This document shows positions 10,940 to 19,513 of a stretch of DNA of 64,000 bases, in pieces. Made by a program: the position numbers and the translations under genes. This stretch comes from Onthophagus taurus (taxonomy: Eukaryota > Arthropoda > Insecta > Coleoptera > Scarabaeidae). The notes below the pieces were generated by a model that saw nothing but the letters and a program-made list of their open reading frames with translations, did not search any database and was not told where the DNA came from. The number at the start of each line of letters is the position of its first letter. Position 1 is the stretch's first letter. Location of the stretch: the NCBI RefSeq assembly GCF_036711975.1, contig NC_091971.1:29891501-29955500 (forward strand), read 5' to 3'.

Positions 10940-11327
10940 ATGGATACTAATGTACACACCACATATCGTTCTTTACCCTATAATGACATAAATTATAAAA
11001 TTAAACGTATTCTAAAACAAAATAATATCAATATTGGTTTTAAAAATAACTACAAACTTATAGATATATTATTAAACTTCAAAACGGTGTATATTTTATC
11101 AAATGTAAAGAATCTGATGATTTATTCATCGGTCAAACAGGTAGAAAACTCGCAAATAGAATTAAGGAACATAAAAATACTTCTTCATCAAATGTTTACC
11201 AGCATAGAATGGAATTTAATCATAACATCGATTATAATAATGTATCTCTCATACAAAACTGTAAGAAGGGTAAAAAATTAGACTTATTAGAACAACTCGA
11301 GATAGATAAACACAAACATAAAAATTA
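10940..11327 (+). pseudogene. PLE linker and GIY-YIG domain, frameshifted
   Basis: The first part (MDTNVHTTYRSLPYNDI...IGFKNNYKL) matches the left copy. A frameshift near 11080 moves the endonuclease to another frame, where FIGQTGRKLANRIKEHKNT and LDLLEQLEIDKHKHKN can be read to a stop at about 11327. All GIY-YIG landmarks remain, though the tyrosine of YIG is now F. Confidence 0.7.
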
Positions 11328-11603
11328 AAAATTAATGAACGATCAGCTCATTGCTCCATTTATAAATCTTTATACTCATATTTAAAATTCTAGTTTTTAA
11401 CATATCTGTGAAACTTGTTTTATTCTCATGTGATTGCCCCATTTTAACCTGTAGTGTCCTTCAGTGTCGTCTACTTTACAACTTTATTTTCCGTTGTTTT
11501 AGTTCTTAAATCATTTTATATTGTGACTTTTATTATTTATTTGACTGTAAGTTTATTTATTTTATTTAATTCTATATACTTTTAATTATAATTTCGCTTG
11601 TAG

Positions 11604-11647
11604 ATTTAGCTGATGATGATAAGTAATTATCGAAACCGGTACTAAGT
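11604..11647 (+). ncRNA. Hammerhead ribozyme in PLE terminal repeat (right copy)
   Basis: CTGATGA at 11610-11616, stem II GATAA-GTAA-TTATC (11618-11631), GAAA (11632-11635), CCGGTA (11636-11641) and CTAAGT (11642-11647). Stem I pairs ATTTAG with CTAAGT (six pairs including a U-G). All invariant core bases are present. Helix III is the palindrome ACCGGT, implying activity as a dimer. It matches the left copy in inverted orientation. Confidence 0.8.
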
Positions 11648-11699
11648 ATATTTTTAAAAAAACTGAGAAAGAGCTCTTTTAATATTTACCTTATTTTAA

Positions 11700-12930
11700 A
11701 TCATACACCTCAGTGATTATGGATTTATTAGAATATTCTATATTTATTTTCTGTATAAGACATTATTGTGAATGGCAACGTAAAAAGAATGTTTAAGATT
11801 GTGTAAGAATTAGGAAAAACATCGACCAGCTTCTTGTTAAAAATCAATTTGAATATATAATTGCAAGACTTATACAAGTCGGATTCATTGGTCTGCAAGT
11901 GCGACTTTAGTTGACTTAATTCATTTCAATATCATCGGAATAATACAGACATCTCGTGGTCATCTCACTTTCCAGGTCAATTTTTCCTATATTTTTCTTT
12001 TGCAAATCCATTAACAAATTGAATCTTTTACTAAATACTTTATAGGCGTTATATCTTTTATTTAACTCCACGTTCAACTTGTCTAAAGCTACAATTAGTG
12101 TCTCCCGATTAAATTTTTAAGCTCCACGCAATAAGATCTTTTCCGTCGATTTATCAGAAAATTTTTAATTAATCTTCTATATATCTATCACTGTAGTCTT
12201 TTTCTACATCTGTACCCAATGTTTTCACTGCCTATTCATACTCTCTTAATCTTTCATCTGGTTGCTCCCGAATGTGGCTAACAAATATTACTGATGAACC
12301 AATTAATTTCACACCTACACAAATGTCTAAGCCTGGGGTTAGCAACTTTTTGCCGATTGCATTAAATTTCTCTAAGATTTCCTCCCTTAAAATTGCGATT
12401 TTTAGTTTTTTTAAATTATTATATATATTTTGAGCTTTTTTTCGAAAATCGAGCTTTTCATTTGTATGCACCCTAAAAAACTTTTTAGTATTGCCATTAT
12501 ATTGCCATAACTATCTTTTAACGCGCTGACACCATCATAATGGCAAGACCATCTAGGTTGGCTAAAACTTTTTATTGAAAATTATTGTTTTCTTCACTAT
12601 TTAAGAGCTCCCATCTACGAGAAGAAGCAGAAAAGACGACATATATTTGTTGAACTATTCCAAAAAAATTAATGATCTGAGTTGAAGTCTTAACAGCTTC
12701 CTTACCAACAAGATTTAGGGAGTGAGAAGCACATGGCACATAATCAGCATATTTTTGTTTTGTTTGACATGTACTTGTAACCCATTATATTGACCGGACA
12801 TATTTGCAGCGTTGTCAAATGACTGCCCTCTGCAATAAACCAGCAGTCCATATTCTTGTAGAAATGGTTGTAGAGAATTAAACAAATATCATCCCGTGTC
12901 ACTGCTAATTTTGATAAAAGAGACACAGCT
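11700..12930 (-). pseudogene. hAT transposase relic, main part
   Basis: From 12930 downwards it reads SFDNAANMSGQYNGLQ, then VPCASHSLNLVGKEAV, then SASSRRWELL and PRWSCH. This is the order found in ZMYM1/TTF-type hAT transposases, where the SFDNA aspartate and the HSLNL block belong to the catalytic core. Near 12100-11950 it continues with a helical segment (LNVELNKRYNAY), and at about 11800 with LNILFTLPFTIMS, the start of the hAT dimerisation region. Several frameshifts and stops make it non-functional. Confidence 0.65.
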
Positions 12931-13379
12931 TTCGAACACTTTTCAATTTAATTATCAAATGTTTTATTATACATATTTAAAAAATGTATAGGGTGTCACA
13001 AAAATATAAAATATAACTAATAAGTTCGCCATTTGTGGTTTAAATGAAAAATGTTTGAAATAAAAGTTTTCTGGTTAATTGTGGGGCACACTTTGGCGAT
13101 ATTTGTTTATTTGTATTGTTTTTGGTTTCGTTGCTATGGTAACCAGCATTATTATCTCAAATAGAACGCATATTTTGATATTTCCTTATATCTGATGAAC
13201 ATATCATATCATAAGGTTGTATAAGAAAAAAACACGACAATTACTTTAGATCTGATTCTGAGGTTTATTTGGTTTTCAGATGGCAATTATATTGAATCTT
13301 TTGAATTCCATCCGTACAACCTGTCAGTAGTACGTCAGAATAGAGCTTAGCTAACCACTTCATTCAAGATAAATAACAA
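12931..13379. other. Unassigned stretch with a mariner-like end
   Basis: TATAGGGTGTCAC at about 12990 resembles the TACAGGGTGTCCCA termini of insect mariner elements, but I found no matching opposite end and no coding sequence. Confidence 0.25.
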
Positions 13380-13874
13380 ATTCAAAATGAATCCCATCAA
13401 AATCTGGAGCTTTTCCTAATTTAATATATTGCACAGCCTCTTTTAACTCATCTATAGTAAAATCTTTTGAAAACTGCGAGCTGGTTGGTGCATTTTGCTA
13501 TAAGGTTTTAACTTTTTTTTTAATTCCCTTCGTACGTTGTGGGTCGCGAGGAGCTCTGGATAGTGATATTTAAAAATTTTGCGATTGAGTCATCTTATCG
13601 GCTATTATTGAGGCCTCAGAGTCCATGTAGGCTTGATATAGCTGTACACATTCATTACTTCATTCGGGAAAGTACTTTTTAGGGTATTTTTTGGCATTTT
13701 CTTCTTGTCTGTTGTTATAACTACTTTCAAGAACCTGTAGTTGTAGTTCGCGCTCACAGACGGTGTCCATATTACTATCTTGTCAGAGAAATACCGCCAA
13801 TTCGCCTTCTTGAAGTTACATCTAGGTAGTGGATGAACCGTAATTATTGGCAATTGGACTCTGACCAGGAACAT
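13380..13874 (-). pseudogene. LINE EEP-end and RT-start fragments
   Basis: At 13874-13605 the minus strand gives VQLPIITVHPLPRCN and FKKANWRYF, which is the linker after a Jockey/R1-type endonuclease. At about 13500-13390 a second frame gives FTIDELKEAVQYIKLGKAPD followed by FDGIHFEF, the start of a LINE RT (ELKEAI-KLGKAPG-DGI). Frames are broken between them. It is the remains of one LINE. Confidence 0.6.
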
Positions 13875-13889
13875 GGATTAACTAAAGAG

Positions 13890-14810
13890 AATAAAATTAA
13901 AGGGAAGATGTCGAGACACTACGGCTAGAATTGTCTCTAGTTAGAAAAATAAACGGGAAAGCCAATGGAAGTATTATCACAGGAACAGCTGAAGATAGGA
14001 CTGAACCAATATTGCAAGAGTGTAAACTGTAGAGTAGTTAATGTAATTGTAGTGCATAATAAAAGGATATTTAAGATGAAACGACGAATAAACGAAATTC
14101 TGAGAGGTCTGAAGCTATTAATGTGGACAGATAAACAGAAATGAGAGACACTCATTATTAGGTAGGAGAATCTACCTACATTGAAATAAGAAGGAAATAA
14201 CAGTAAGGAAAATGATGATGTTTAAATTATTACAAATTATGCATAAAATTGAAACGAGAAATTCTCTCAGAATTATAGCGGATTATCATAGGTTATTTCT
14301 TCATCTGTTAATTTATTATTAAGTGAAGATTATTGATAATATGTATCGCTGTATTTATAAAGAGAAAAATAAGAATGTTATTATTTAATATGCATTGCGA
14401 AGTATGATGGGGTGCTCTCTTGAATGCGATCGTCGTGAAAATCCATAGTAAAAGAAGACGCGAGCAAAATATTAAGCTCGTCCAAGGACTAAACGCTTAC
14501 ACGGGGCATTGTGCATGCAAGGCTTGTCACAGCTTTTGTTAGAAGAGATGTGAACTCGCCAAATATGGTGAAATGGTGATACTATGAGACCCCGATTTTT
14601 ATCTTATAATAACATCTTTCAAAACTAATTTAGCCCTATCAACTGATTACCTTAATCAAGGCAAATTTTTACAAATAACTATTTTTTAAACTGTTTGTGT
14701 CTTCCGATTAATCTAAGAATGAAACATTTTTCAGTAAATATTTTTCTATATTTAAAAATTATTTTCTTTAACTTTAGATTTAAGGTCCACAAAAAAAGGA
14801 CTAAATTTTT
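13890..14810. other. No recognised gene
   Basis: AT-rich, with only short open frames (for example 13937-14155 minus). No RT, transposase, tRNA or terminal-repeat signature recognised. Confidence 0.35.
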
Positions 14811-14814
14811 AAAA

Positions 14815-14855
14815 CATCAATATTTCGAAACTTTTATTGTTTCTTCTTCAGGATG
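14815..14855 (-). ncRNA. Orphan hammerhead ribozyme motif
   Basis: The minus strand reads CATC (stem I), CTGAAGA, stem II GAAAC-loop-GTTTC, GAAA, ATATT, GATG (stem I). Stem I pairs perfectly over 4 bp and stem II over 5 bp. Helix III is the palindrome AATATT and the cut would follow AUU. This is the PLE-type minimal hammerhead, but I recognise no RT or GIY-YIG frame next to it. Confidence 0.6.
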
Positions 14856-15230
14856 ATTCGGTTTTAGTTTCTGATCCAAATTGATTAATACGTTTACTAT
14901 AAGCTGATCGGCCATGCAAACAACTATACATTGTACAAAGTGTTCAGCTTTTACACATACCACATAAAACTGTGATAGCGACTTGACATGCGGAAAATGT
15001 AAGGGCAATCACCACACAACGAAATGAAATTCGCAACTACAATAAACATGCCTAGTATGTGATAAAGACCGATGTCATGGTTGTTAATGATGGTCTTTCA
15101 AATGCAAAAAAAACTTCTCAAACCATTACCGAATTTATTGAAGACACAATCACAAGGAATTCCATAATACACAAATCTATTTCAACTCACGATTATTGAA
15201 TAGATACGTATATGCACGAAATTAATAAAT

Positions 15231-15790
15231 CTAAAACCTCGACAGGCAAGAGTTAATTGAAAGACTAAAAATAAGATATAGGGTACAATTTAACATAGAT
15301 ACTTTTGTTCGCTTGATATCTTCTTGGTACTTGACGCACTCTGTGGAGTTGGCCGTGTGGTTACTTCCGCAGTTGGTGCAGGATATCGGTTTGCCGTTTT
15401 TGCGTGTTATTTCGCAATCGGCGGTTTTATGGCTCCCTGTGCACTTAACACATTTGGGGGCCGCGAAACAGTTTGCAGTGGCATGGCCCCATAGTTGGCA
15501 ATTTTTGCATTGGATTATTGCTTTCTTGTTACGGATGTTTTTCCAGAATACCCTCGTATTGAAGAGGTACCTGGCTTCTTGTTGGAGCTTTGTGATGTTT
15601 ATGATGTTGGTGATTGTCACCAGATACTTTGGTTGTGTCGATCCTTTCATTCTGAAGGATTTTGTGGCTTTAATCTGGTAAAGGTCTTGTAGTTCTTTGA
15701 CGATGTCTTCCATGTAAATTTGATTGGGAAGGTCGCTGAGGACGAAATGCTCATTCAGCTTTTGGAGTGTAGGTGTGGGACGCGGTTTTT
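15231..15790 (-). pseudogene. Jockey-type LINE ORF1 (zinc-knuckle Gag-like)
   Basis: The open frame (ATG at 15713; homologous residues extend upstream through LNEHFVLSDLPNQIY to about 15770) ends in three cysteine clusters: CKNCQLWGHATANC, CVKCTGSHKTADC and CTNCGSNHTANSTEC. This triple CCHC arrangement is typical of Jockey-clade ORF1, an RNA-binding protein of the retrotransposition particle. The frame runs into unrelated residues after about residue 140, and no ORF2 follows, so this is a 3'-deleted copy. The long plus-strand frames opposite it are shadows. Confidence 0.7.
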
Positions 15791-16166
15791 TCGCGTCTTA
15801 AGGAATTTATAAGAGTATGTCTCTTTCGGGGTTTGTATCATCGATGTGGATGAGTACGGCCGGAAACGTGCGTTTTTTGGTGGGGTTTGCGGGGTTACGG
15901 GTATTGGGGTTTGCTGTTATTGTTTTTTGTTGGAGATAGAAACAGGTAGTGTCTTTATCACTGGGAGGAAGACTCGGCCGGGTCTTTGTTCGCGCACGTG
16001 TTCCTTTCGGGCACTATTGTTCTTTGTTTGGAGTGATTTTTACGCGTTCTAAATGTCACGTAGGCACTTTGGGTACATGCAAGCTTCCTCTGGAGTTCTG
16101 AGAATTCTGCTCAGACCGGAGCGGTTTTTGGTACCATGCGAACACTTCAGGGATTCGGGGTGGAAT

Positions 16167-16190
16167 CCGCGTGGCAGGAACCACCGATGC
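16167..16190 (-). pseudogene. tRNA-Gly scrap with internal deletion
   Basis: CCGCGTGGCAG joins directly to GAACCACCGATGC. Compared with the array consensus, 17 bases spanning the anticodon stem and D-arm are missing. The 5' side of this scrap runs into the LINE-like DNA at about 16160. The normal 83-base spacer follows, so it is the broken first unit of the array. Confidence 0.55.
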
Positions 16191-16273
16191 TGATGATTCA
16201 TGCCTTTCTAGGTAGCTAGATCGAGCATAATGATAACTTAGTTAATAACAAAAATATCAAAAGAAAAATGGAA

Positions 16274-16339
16274 TGCATCGGCCGGGAATCGAACCCGGAT
16301 CGCCCGCGTGGCAGGCGAGCATTCTACCATTGAACCACC
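16274..16339 (-). pseudogene. tRNA-Gly(GCC) copy A, interrupted by LINE
   Basis: It carries the discriminator through tRNA position 6, including anticodon GCC, but the first five bases are separated by the LINE insert at 16340-17437. The remaining 5' end (positions 1-16, with the 11-bp duplication) lies at 17438-17453. Confidence 0.85.
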
Positions 16340-17437
16340 TATTAGCATTGTTAGAACCCCTATTAGCGACTACCAACATGTACTGAAAAAATATAAAGTA
16401 ACGGATATCGAGGCGACCGACGAAGCTGATAGAAGAAAAGCTCCTCAAACAATAATAAAGGCGATCTATGAGCAGAGTGACAGTGATAGAAAGGAAATAT
16501 GGGCAAAATCAATGTTTTACCCTAAACTAGTAATGAAATATCATAATAAAATTTCCTTCCCGGCCAGTCAATATAAACAGCTAGATTCGTCAAAGCTGAG
16601 TCTACTCAACGCCGCAGCAGAAGAACAATGGTTCGCAATGAGGGGAATTTCGAAACAAAATGGAGGCATTTACAGGAGATGTCATAACCACGAAGAAACA
16701 GCTTACCATGTAGTAACGGCCTGCAAACATAACTACTCCGAGCGACATGATTTCGTGGCATACTGGCTAATAAGAACCATCATCGAAGCAACGAAGGCGC
16801 CAGTACTTATCAAAAATCAACTCAAATTTGGAAGAGCTAATTTGAACTGTGAATATACGACTCAGGACAAAAAAATATATATAACGTGTGGCATTCCGGT
16901 TCTGACTCTACAACCCATCCATCACAAAAAGCCGGATATATTGGTGAGGGTCGAAAAAGAAGACAAAACAACCATCTACGTCTTCGAAGTGGTGATACCT
17001 CATCTCCTGAACTACGAAACTCAGGAAGCCGTGAAAATCACAAGGTATGCAAAAAATTCCGTAACTCATCTCGACCATTTAAATTACAGCACTGTGGGTC
17101 GGGATGCACACCTGCTAGATGAGCTACGTCAGATGAACCGTTGTCCAGTAAAGTTTGGGGTTATGGCGATGGGGGTTTTTGGCGAGGTGCTGTCAACTGA
17201 CACACAAAAGAAGCCGTAGTCATTGTTGGCCGAAATAGGTGCAACAGAAATGCAAATAAGGTCCCTGTTGGAAAAAGCTGCCTACAGCGCATTGACTGGA
17301 ACAGCCAGGATCTTAATGAAACACGTTGGAAAGCAGGAAGAAGAACAATGAGAAGTACCATCATCGTGTCAATATCTGTGATATGTATAAATTATTATTA
17401 TATTATGTCGTAGTAGTTGTATATAGCGAATAAATGT
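16340..17437 (+). mobile_element. RLE-type (R2-like) LINE, 5'-truncated, in tRNA-Gly
   Basis: The 1098-bp insert is bounded by the 11-bp direct repeat ATTGAACCACC (16329-16339 and 17438-17448), which corresponds to tRNA-Gly positions 6-16 (A-box region). The plus strand encodes the C-terminal half of an RLE LINE. There is no poly(A) tail; the 3' UTR ends in a TATTATTATATTATG-rich stretch and GCGAATAAATGT. The 5' start is internal to the ORF, as expected from truncated target-primed reverse transcription. Its tRNA host is on the opposite strand. Confidence 0.8.
16350..17219 (+). pseudogene. RLE LINE C-terminus: CCHC + restriction-like endonuclease
   Basis: The open frame runs through the 5' junction and ends at TAG 17219. 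Central CRRCHNHEETAYHVV..C..RHD-type residues (C-x2-C-x8-H-x4-C) match the zinc motif after the RT in R2-group LINEs. About 75 residues later, KPDILVRVEKEDKTTIYVFE fits the PD-x-(D/E) core of the restriction-like endonuclease, followed by VIPHLLN. No RT motifs remain. The frame itself is uninterrupted over about 290 codons, which points to a fairly recent insertion. Confidence 0.7.
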
Positions 17438-17536
17438 ATTGAACCACCAATGCTGATGATTCATGCTTTTCTACGTAGCTAGATCGAGCATAATGATAAC
17501 CTAGTTAATAACAAAGAAATCAAAAGAAAAATGGAA

Positions 17537-17607
17537 TGCATCGGCCGGGAATCGAACCCGGATCGCCCGCGTGGCAGGCGAGCATTCTACCATTGATCCA
17601 CCAATGC
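17537..17607 (-). tRNA. tRNA-Gly(GCC), copy B, variant 5' end
   Basis: Anticodon GCC and T-arm are consensus. The D-arm reads GGATCAATGG rather than GGTTCAATGG, and the acceptor starts GCATTGG, leaving one G-U pair. A TTTTT terminator lies 5 bases after the 3' end on the minus strand. It may function, but the A-box change is a concern. It borders the LINE insert unit. Confidence 0.65.
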
Positions 17608-17690
17608 TGATGATTCATGTCTTTCTAGGTAGCTAGATCGAGCATAATAATAACCTAGTTAATAACAAAAAAATCAAAAGAAAAATGGAA

Positions 17691-17761
17691 TGCATCGGCC
17701 GGGAATCGAACCCGGATCGCCCGCGTGGCAGGCGAGCATTCTACCATTGAACCACCGATGC
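17691..17761 (-). tRNA. tRNA-Gly(GCC), copy C, intact
   Basis: The acceptor GCATCGG pairs with CCGATGC. The anticodon loop is CTGCCAC (anticodon GCC), the T-arm CCGGG-TTCGATT-CCCGG is perfect, and the discriminator is A. No intron. A TTTTT Pol III terminator follows within six bases (TTCCATTTTTC). It matches the array consensus exactly. Confidence 0.9.
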
Positions 17762-17843
17762 TGATGATTCATGCCTTTCTAGGTAGCTAGATCGGGCATA
17801 ATGATAAGCTAGTTAATACAAAGAAATCAAAAGAAAAATGGAA

Positions 17844-17914
17844 TGCATCGGCCGGGAATCGAAACCGGATCGCCCGCGGGGCAGGCGAGCATTCTACCAT
17901 TGAACCACCGATGC
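17844..17914 (-). pseudogene. tRNA-Gly copy D, probably inactive
   Basis: Anticodon GCC is kept, but position 37 is C instead of A (loop CTGCCCC), and the T-stem has a mismatch (CCGGT against CCCGG). The 5' half and terminator are consensus. Confidence 0.7.
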
Positions 17915-17997
17915 TGATGATTCATGCCTTTCTAGGTAGCTAGGTCGGGCATAATGATAACCTAGTTAATAACAAAGAAATCAAAAGAAAAATGGAA

Positions 17998-18068
17998 TGC
18001 ATCGGCCGGGAATCGAACCCGGATCGCCCGCGTGGCAGGCGAGCATTCTACCATTGAACCACCGATGC
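17998..18068 (-). tRNA. tRNA-Gly(GCC), copy E, intact
   Basis: Identical to copy C across all 71 bases: paired acceptor, GCC anticodon, perfect T-arm, A discriminator, nearby TTTTT terminator. Confidence 0.9.
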
Positions 18069-18151
18069 TGATGATTCATGCCTTTCTAGGTAGCTAGATC
18101 GGGCATAATGATAACCTAGTTAATAACAAAGAAATCAAAAGAAAAATGGAA

Positions 18152-18222
18152 TGCATCGGCGGGGAATCGAACCCGGATCGCCCGCGTGGCGGGCGAGCAT
18201 TCTACCATTGAACCACCGATGC
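18152..18222 (-). pseudogene. tRNA-Gly copy F, probably inactive
   Basis: The universally conserved U33 is C here (loop CCGCCAC), and the T-stem 3' strand carries a C change (CCCCGCC instead of CCCGGCC). Both would impair folding and decoding. Confidence 0.7.
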
Positions 18223-18304
18223 TGATGATTCATGCCTTTCTAGGTAGCTAGATCGGGCATAATGATAACCTAGTTAATACAAAGAAATCAAAAGAAAAAT
18301 GGAA

Positions 18305-18375
18305 TGCATTGGCCGGGAATTGTACCCGGATCGCCCGCGTGGCAGCCGAGCATTCTACCATTGAACCACCGATGC
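18305..18375 (-). pseudogene. tRNA-Gly copy G, probably inactive
   Basis: Three changes: an acceptor 3' strand mismatch (CCAATGC), a T-loop changed to GGTACAATT, and an anticodon-stem mismatch (TCGGCTGCC). The spacer is normal. Confidence 0.7.
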
Positions 18376-18457
18376 TGATGATTCATGCCTTTCTAGGTAG
18401 CTAGATCGAGTATAATGATAACCTAGTTAATAACAAAGAAATCAAAAGAAAATGGAT

Positions 18458-18523
18458 TGCATCGGCCGGGAATCGAACTCGGATCGCCCGCGTGGCAGGC
18501 GAGCATTCTACCATTGAACCACC
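18458..18523 (-). pseudogene. tRNA-Gly(GCC) copy H, interrupted by LINE 5' end
   Basis: Consensus except for one T-stem change, down to ...ATTGAACCACC at 18513-18523. Foreign DNA then starts (TACGGTTAAG), at the same tRNA position as the insertion in copy A. The missing 5' end of the tRNA is not found downstream in this window. Confidence 0.8.
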
Positions 18524-19513
18524 TACGGTTAAGACACGCTTTTTGGTCGCTCGTGAAATTTTCGCGATTTGTGCTGAACTCGTGTCCTTTGGAAGAAACT
18601 ACGTTATTAAAGTTTTTTAAAAAAAAAATATTAAAATAGAAAATAAACGTACTCATAGTTCCCTACGTGCTCAGAAGAGTGTAAATTAAGTGAGTGTGCC
18701 CGCAAAAATGGCGACGTGGAAGAAAGCCGAACTGCAAATAGTTGAAAATTATTTGGAAACATTCCCGGCAGAAGCAGTTGAAGCCACCACTAAAGAAAAT
18801 ATATCCAGGTTAATGCCACAGCTAACTGGAAGATCCGCCGCAGCTATAAAAAAGAAGGTAACTCAATTAAAATTAAAACAACCTGCAACGGAAAATGCCG
18901 CCCCCCCCGAAACACCACGCGAAGACCCACCCGCGCAGAAACCGGGTTCAGTAAAATGGACAGAGGAAGAGACGGAGCGGCTTATACAGTCCTTCAGTGC
19001 GCAGGACCCAAAAATCCGATGGAAAACCGGCTAAGGAAGGAATGCCCTCTTGTTTACAACGCAACAGCTGGAAACATCGAAGAAAGACGTAAAGCGTTGG
19101 AAAAACAACGCGAACAACATCAACCCCCGAGAATAGAACCACATCAACCACAACCGAAGCCGGAAGTGACACCGGAATTATTAAATTCGCAGTCCGAAGC
19201 GCCGGAACCACCTGTGTTGTTAAATCCACAACCAGAACCGGTGGAACTCTCGGAACCACTGGATCCGGAACTACAAAAACAATTCGAAAAGGTGCTTGCT
19301 CTGGTATGTACTATAAACCGCCCTAAAAAATTATATAAGTTCAATTCCTCATATCAAAACATGTGGATACCAAAGATTAACGCAACATTACACCAAATAA
19401 TACTAAATTTTAATACATGTATTAAAGGCCCTGTTAATAGGCACAATAATATAAAAAAAGCTATTTTGGCAGCTGGTTTCGTTACAGCATCCAATGCTGT
19501 AATGAGATTTTAG
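18524..19513 (+). mobile_element. 5' part of an R2-like LINE at the tRNA-Gly site
   Basis: This begins exactly after ATTGAACCACC of tRNA copy H, in the same orientation as the LINE in copy A. A 184-base leader precedes an ORF with two Myb/SANT-like segments, the N-terminal plan of R2-group LINEs. No RT is recognisable downstream, so the copy is deleted or rearranged after about 19513. That it is the same family as the insert at 16340 is inference from the shared site and complementary halves. Confidence 0.6.
18708..19513 (+). pseudogene. LINE N-terminus with two Myb-like domains
   Basis: It starts at the ATG at 18708 (MATWKKAEL). Residues about 1-60 (AELQIVENYLE...LTGRSAAAIKKKVTQLK) form a SANT/Myb-like helix set. 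A proline-rich linker follows, then VKWTEEETERLIQSF, a canonical Myb start. A frameshift near 19005 moves the rest to another frame (RLRKECPLVYNATAGNIEER, completing the Myb), followed by a long P/E/Q-rich linker to a TAG at 19511-19513. In R2, Myb domains read the target DNA. Confidence 0.65.

Larger units (their letters stand above)
8535..11703. mobile_element. Two Penelope-like copies joined head to head
   Basis: About 480 bp at the left (8535-9011) is the inverted copy of the right end (about 11210-11703). The left, minus-strand copy covers RT C-terminus, GIY-YIG endonuclease and 3' end. The right, plus-strand copy starts further 5' and includes most of the RT. They meet near 9827-9838. 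Each copy carries a hammerhead ribozyme in its terminal repeat. Inverted, 5'-truncated partners are a known feature of Penelope-like insertions. Confidence 0.75.
8065..12930 (-). mobile_element. hAT element relic (ZMYM1-like), split by PLE
   Basis: The 3' terminus resembles a hAT end at 8065 (CAGGCCATATCCACAGGGGC). The transposase reads leftwards from 12930 to about 11700 and resumes at 8530-8418, with the Penelope-like pair (8535-11703) inserted between. The other terminus was not found. All coding parts carry frameshifts and stops. Confidence 0.6.
16178..18523 (-). repeat. Tandem array of tRNA-Gly units, period 153-154 bp
   Basis: tRNA starts lie at 17537, 17691, 17844, 17998, 18152, 18305 and 18458, giving steps of 153-154 bases. 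Each unit is a 71-base tRNA-Gly sequence on the minus strand plus an 83-base spacer containing TTTCTAGGTAGCTAGATCG. The first full unit (16274) is 1263 bases before the next, which equals 154 + 1098 (LINE insert) + 11 (target duplication). Confidence 0.9.

Noticed and set aside
15313..15692. Plus-strand frames of 122 and 65 codons
   Set aside because: Antisense shadows of the zinc-knuckle ORF1 on the minus strand.
16191..16215. CTGATGA in each tRNA spacer as a hammerhead core
   Set aside because: No GAAA box at the right distance and no stem II.
16178..18523. Regularly spaced repeat that might suggest a CRISPR array
   Set aside because: The units are 154 bp, contain tRNA-Gly, the spacers are identical rather than unique, and the genome is eukaryotic.
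18423..18656. Open frames reading through the tRNA-Gly units (also 16257-16448 minus)
   Set aside because: They translate tRNA sequence (RMLACHAGDP) and recur in each unit by repetition, not coding.
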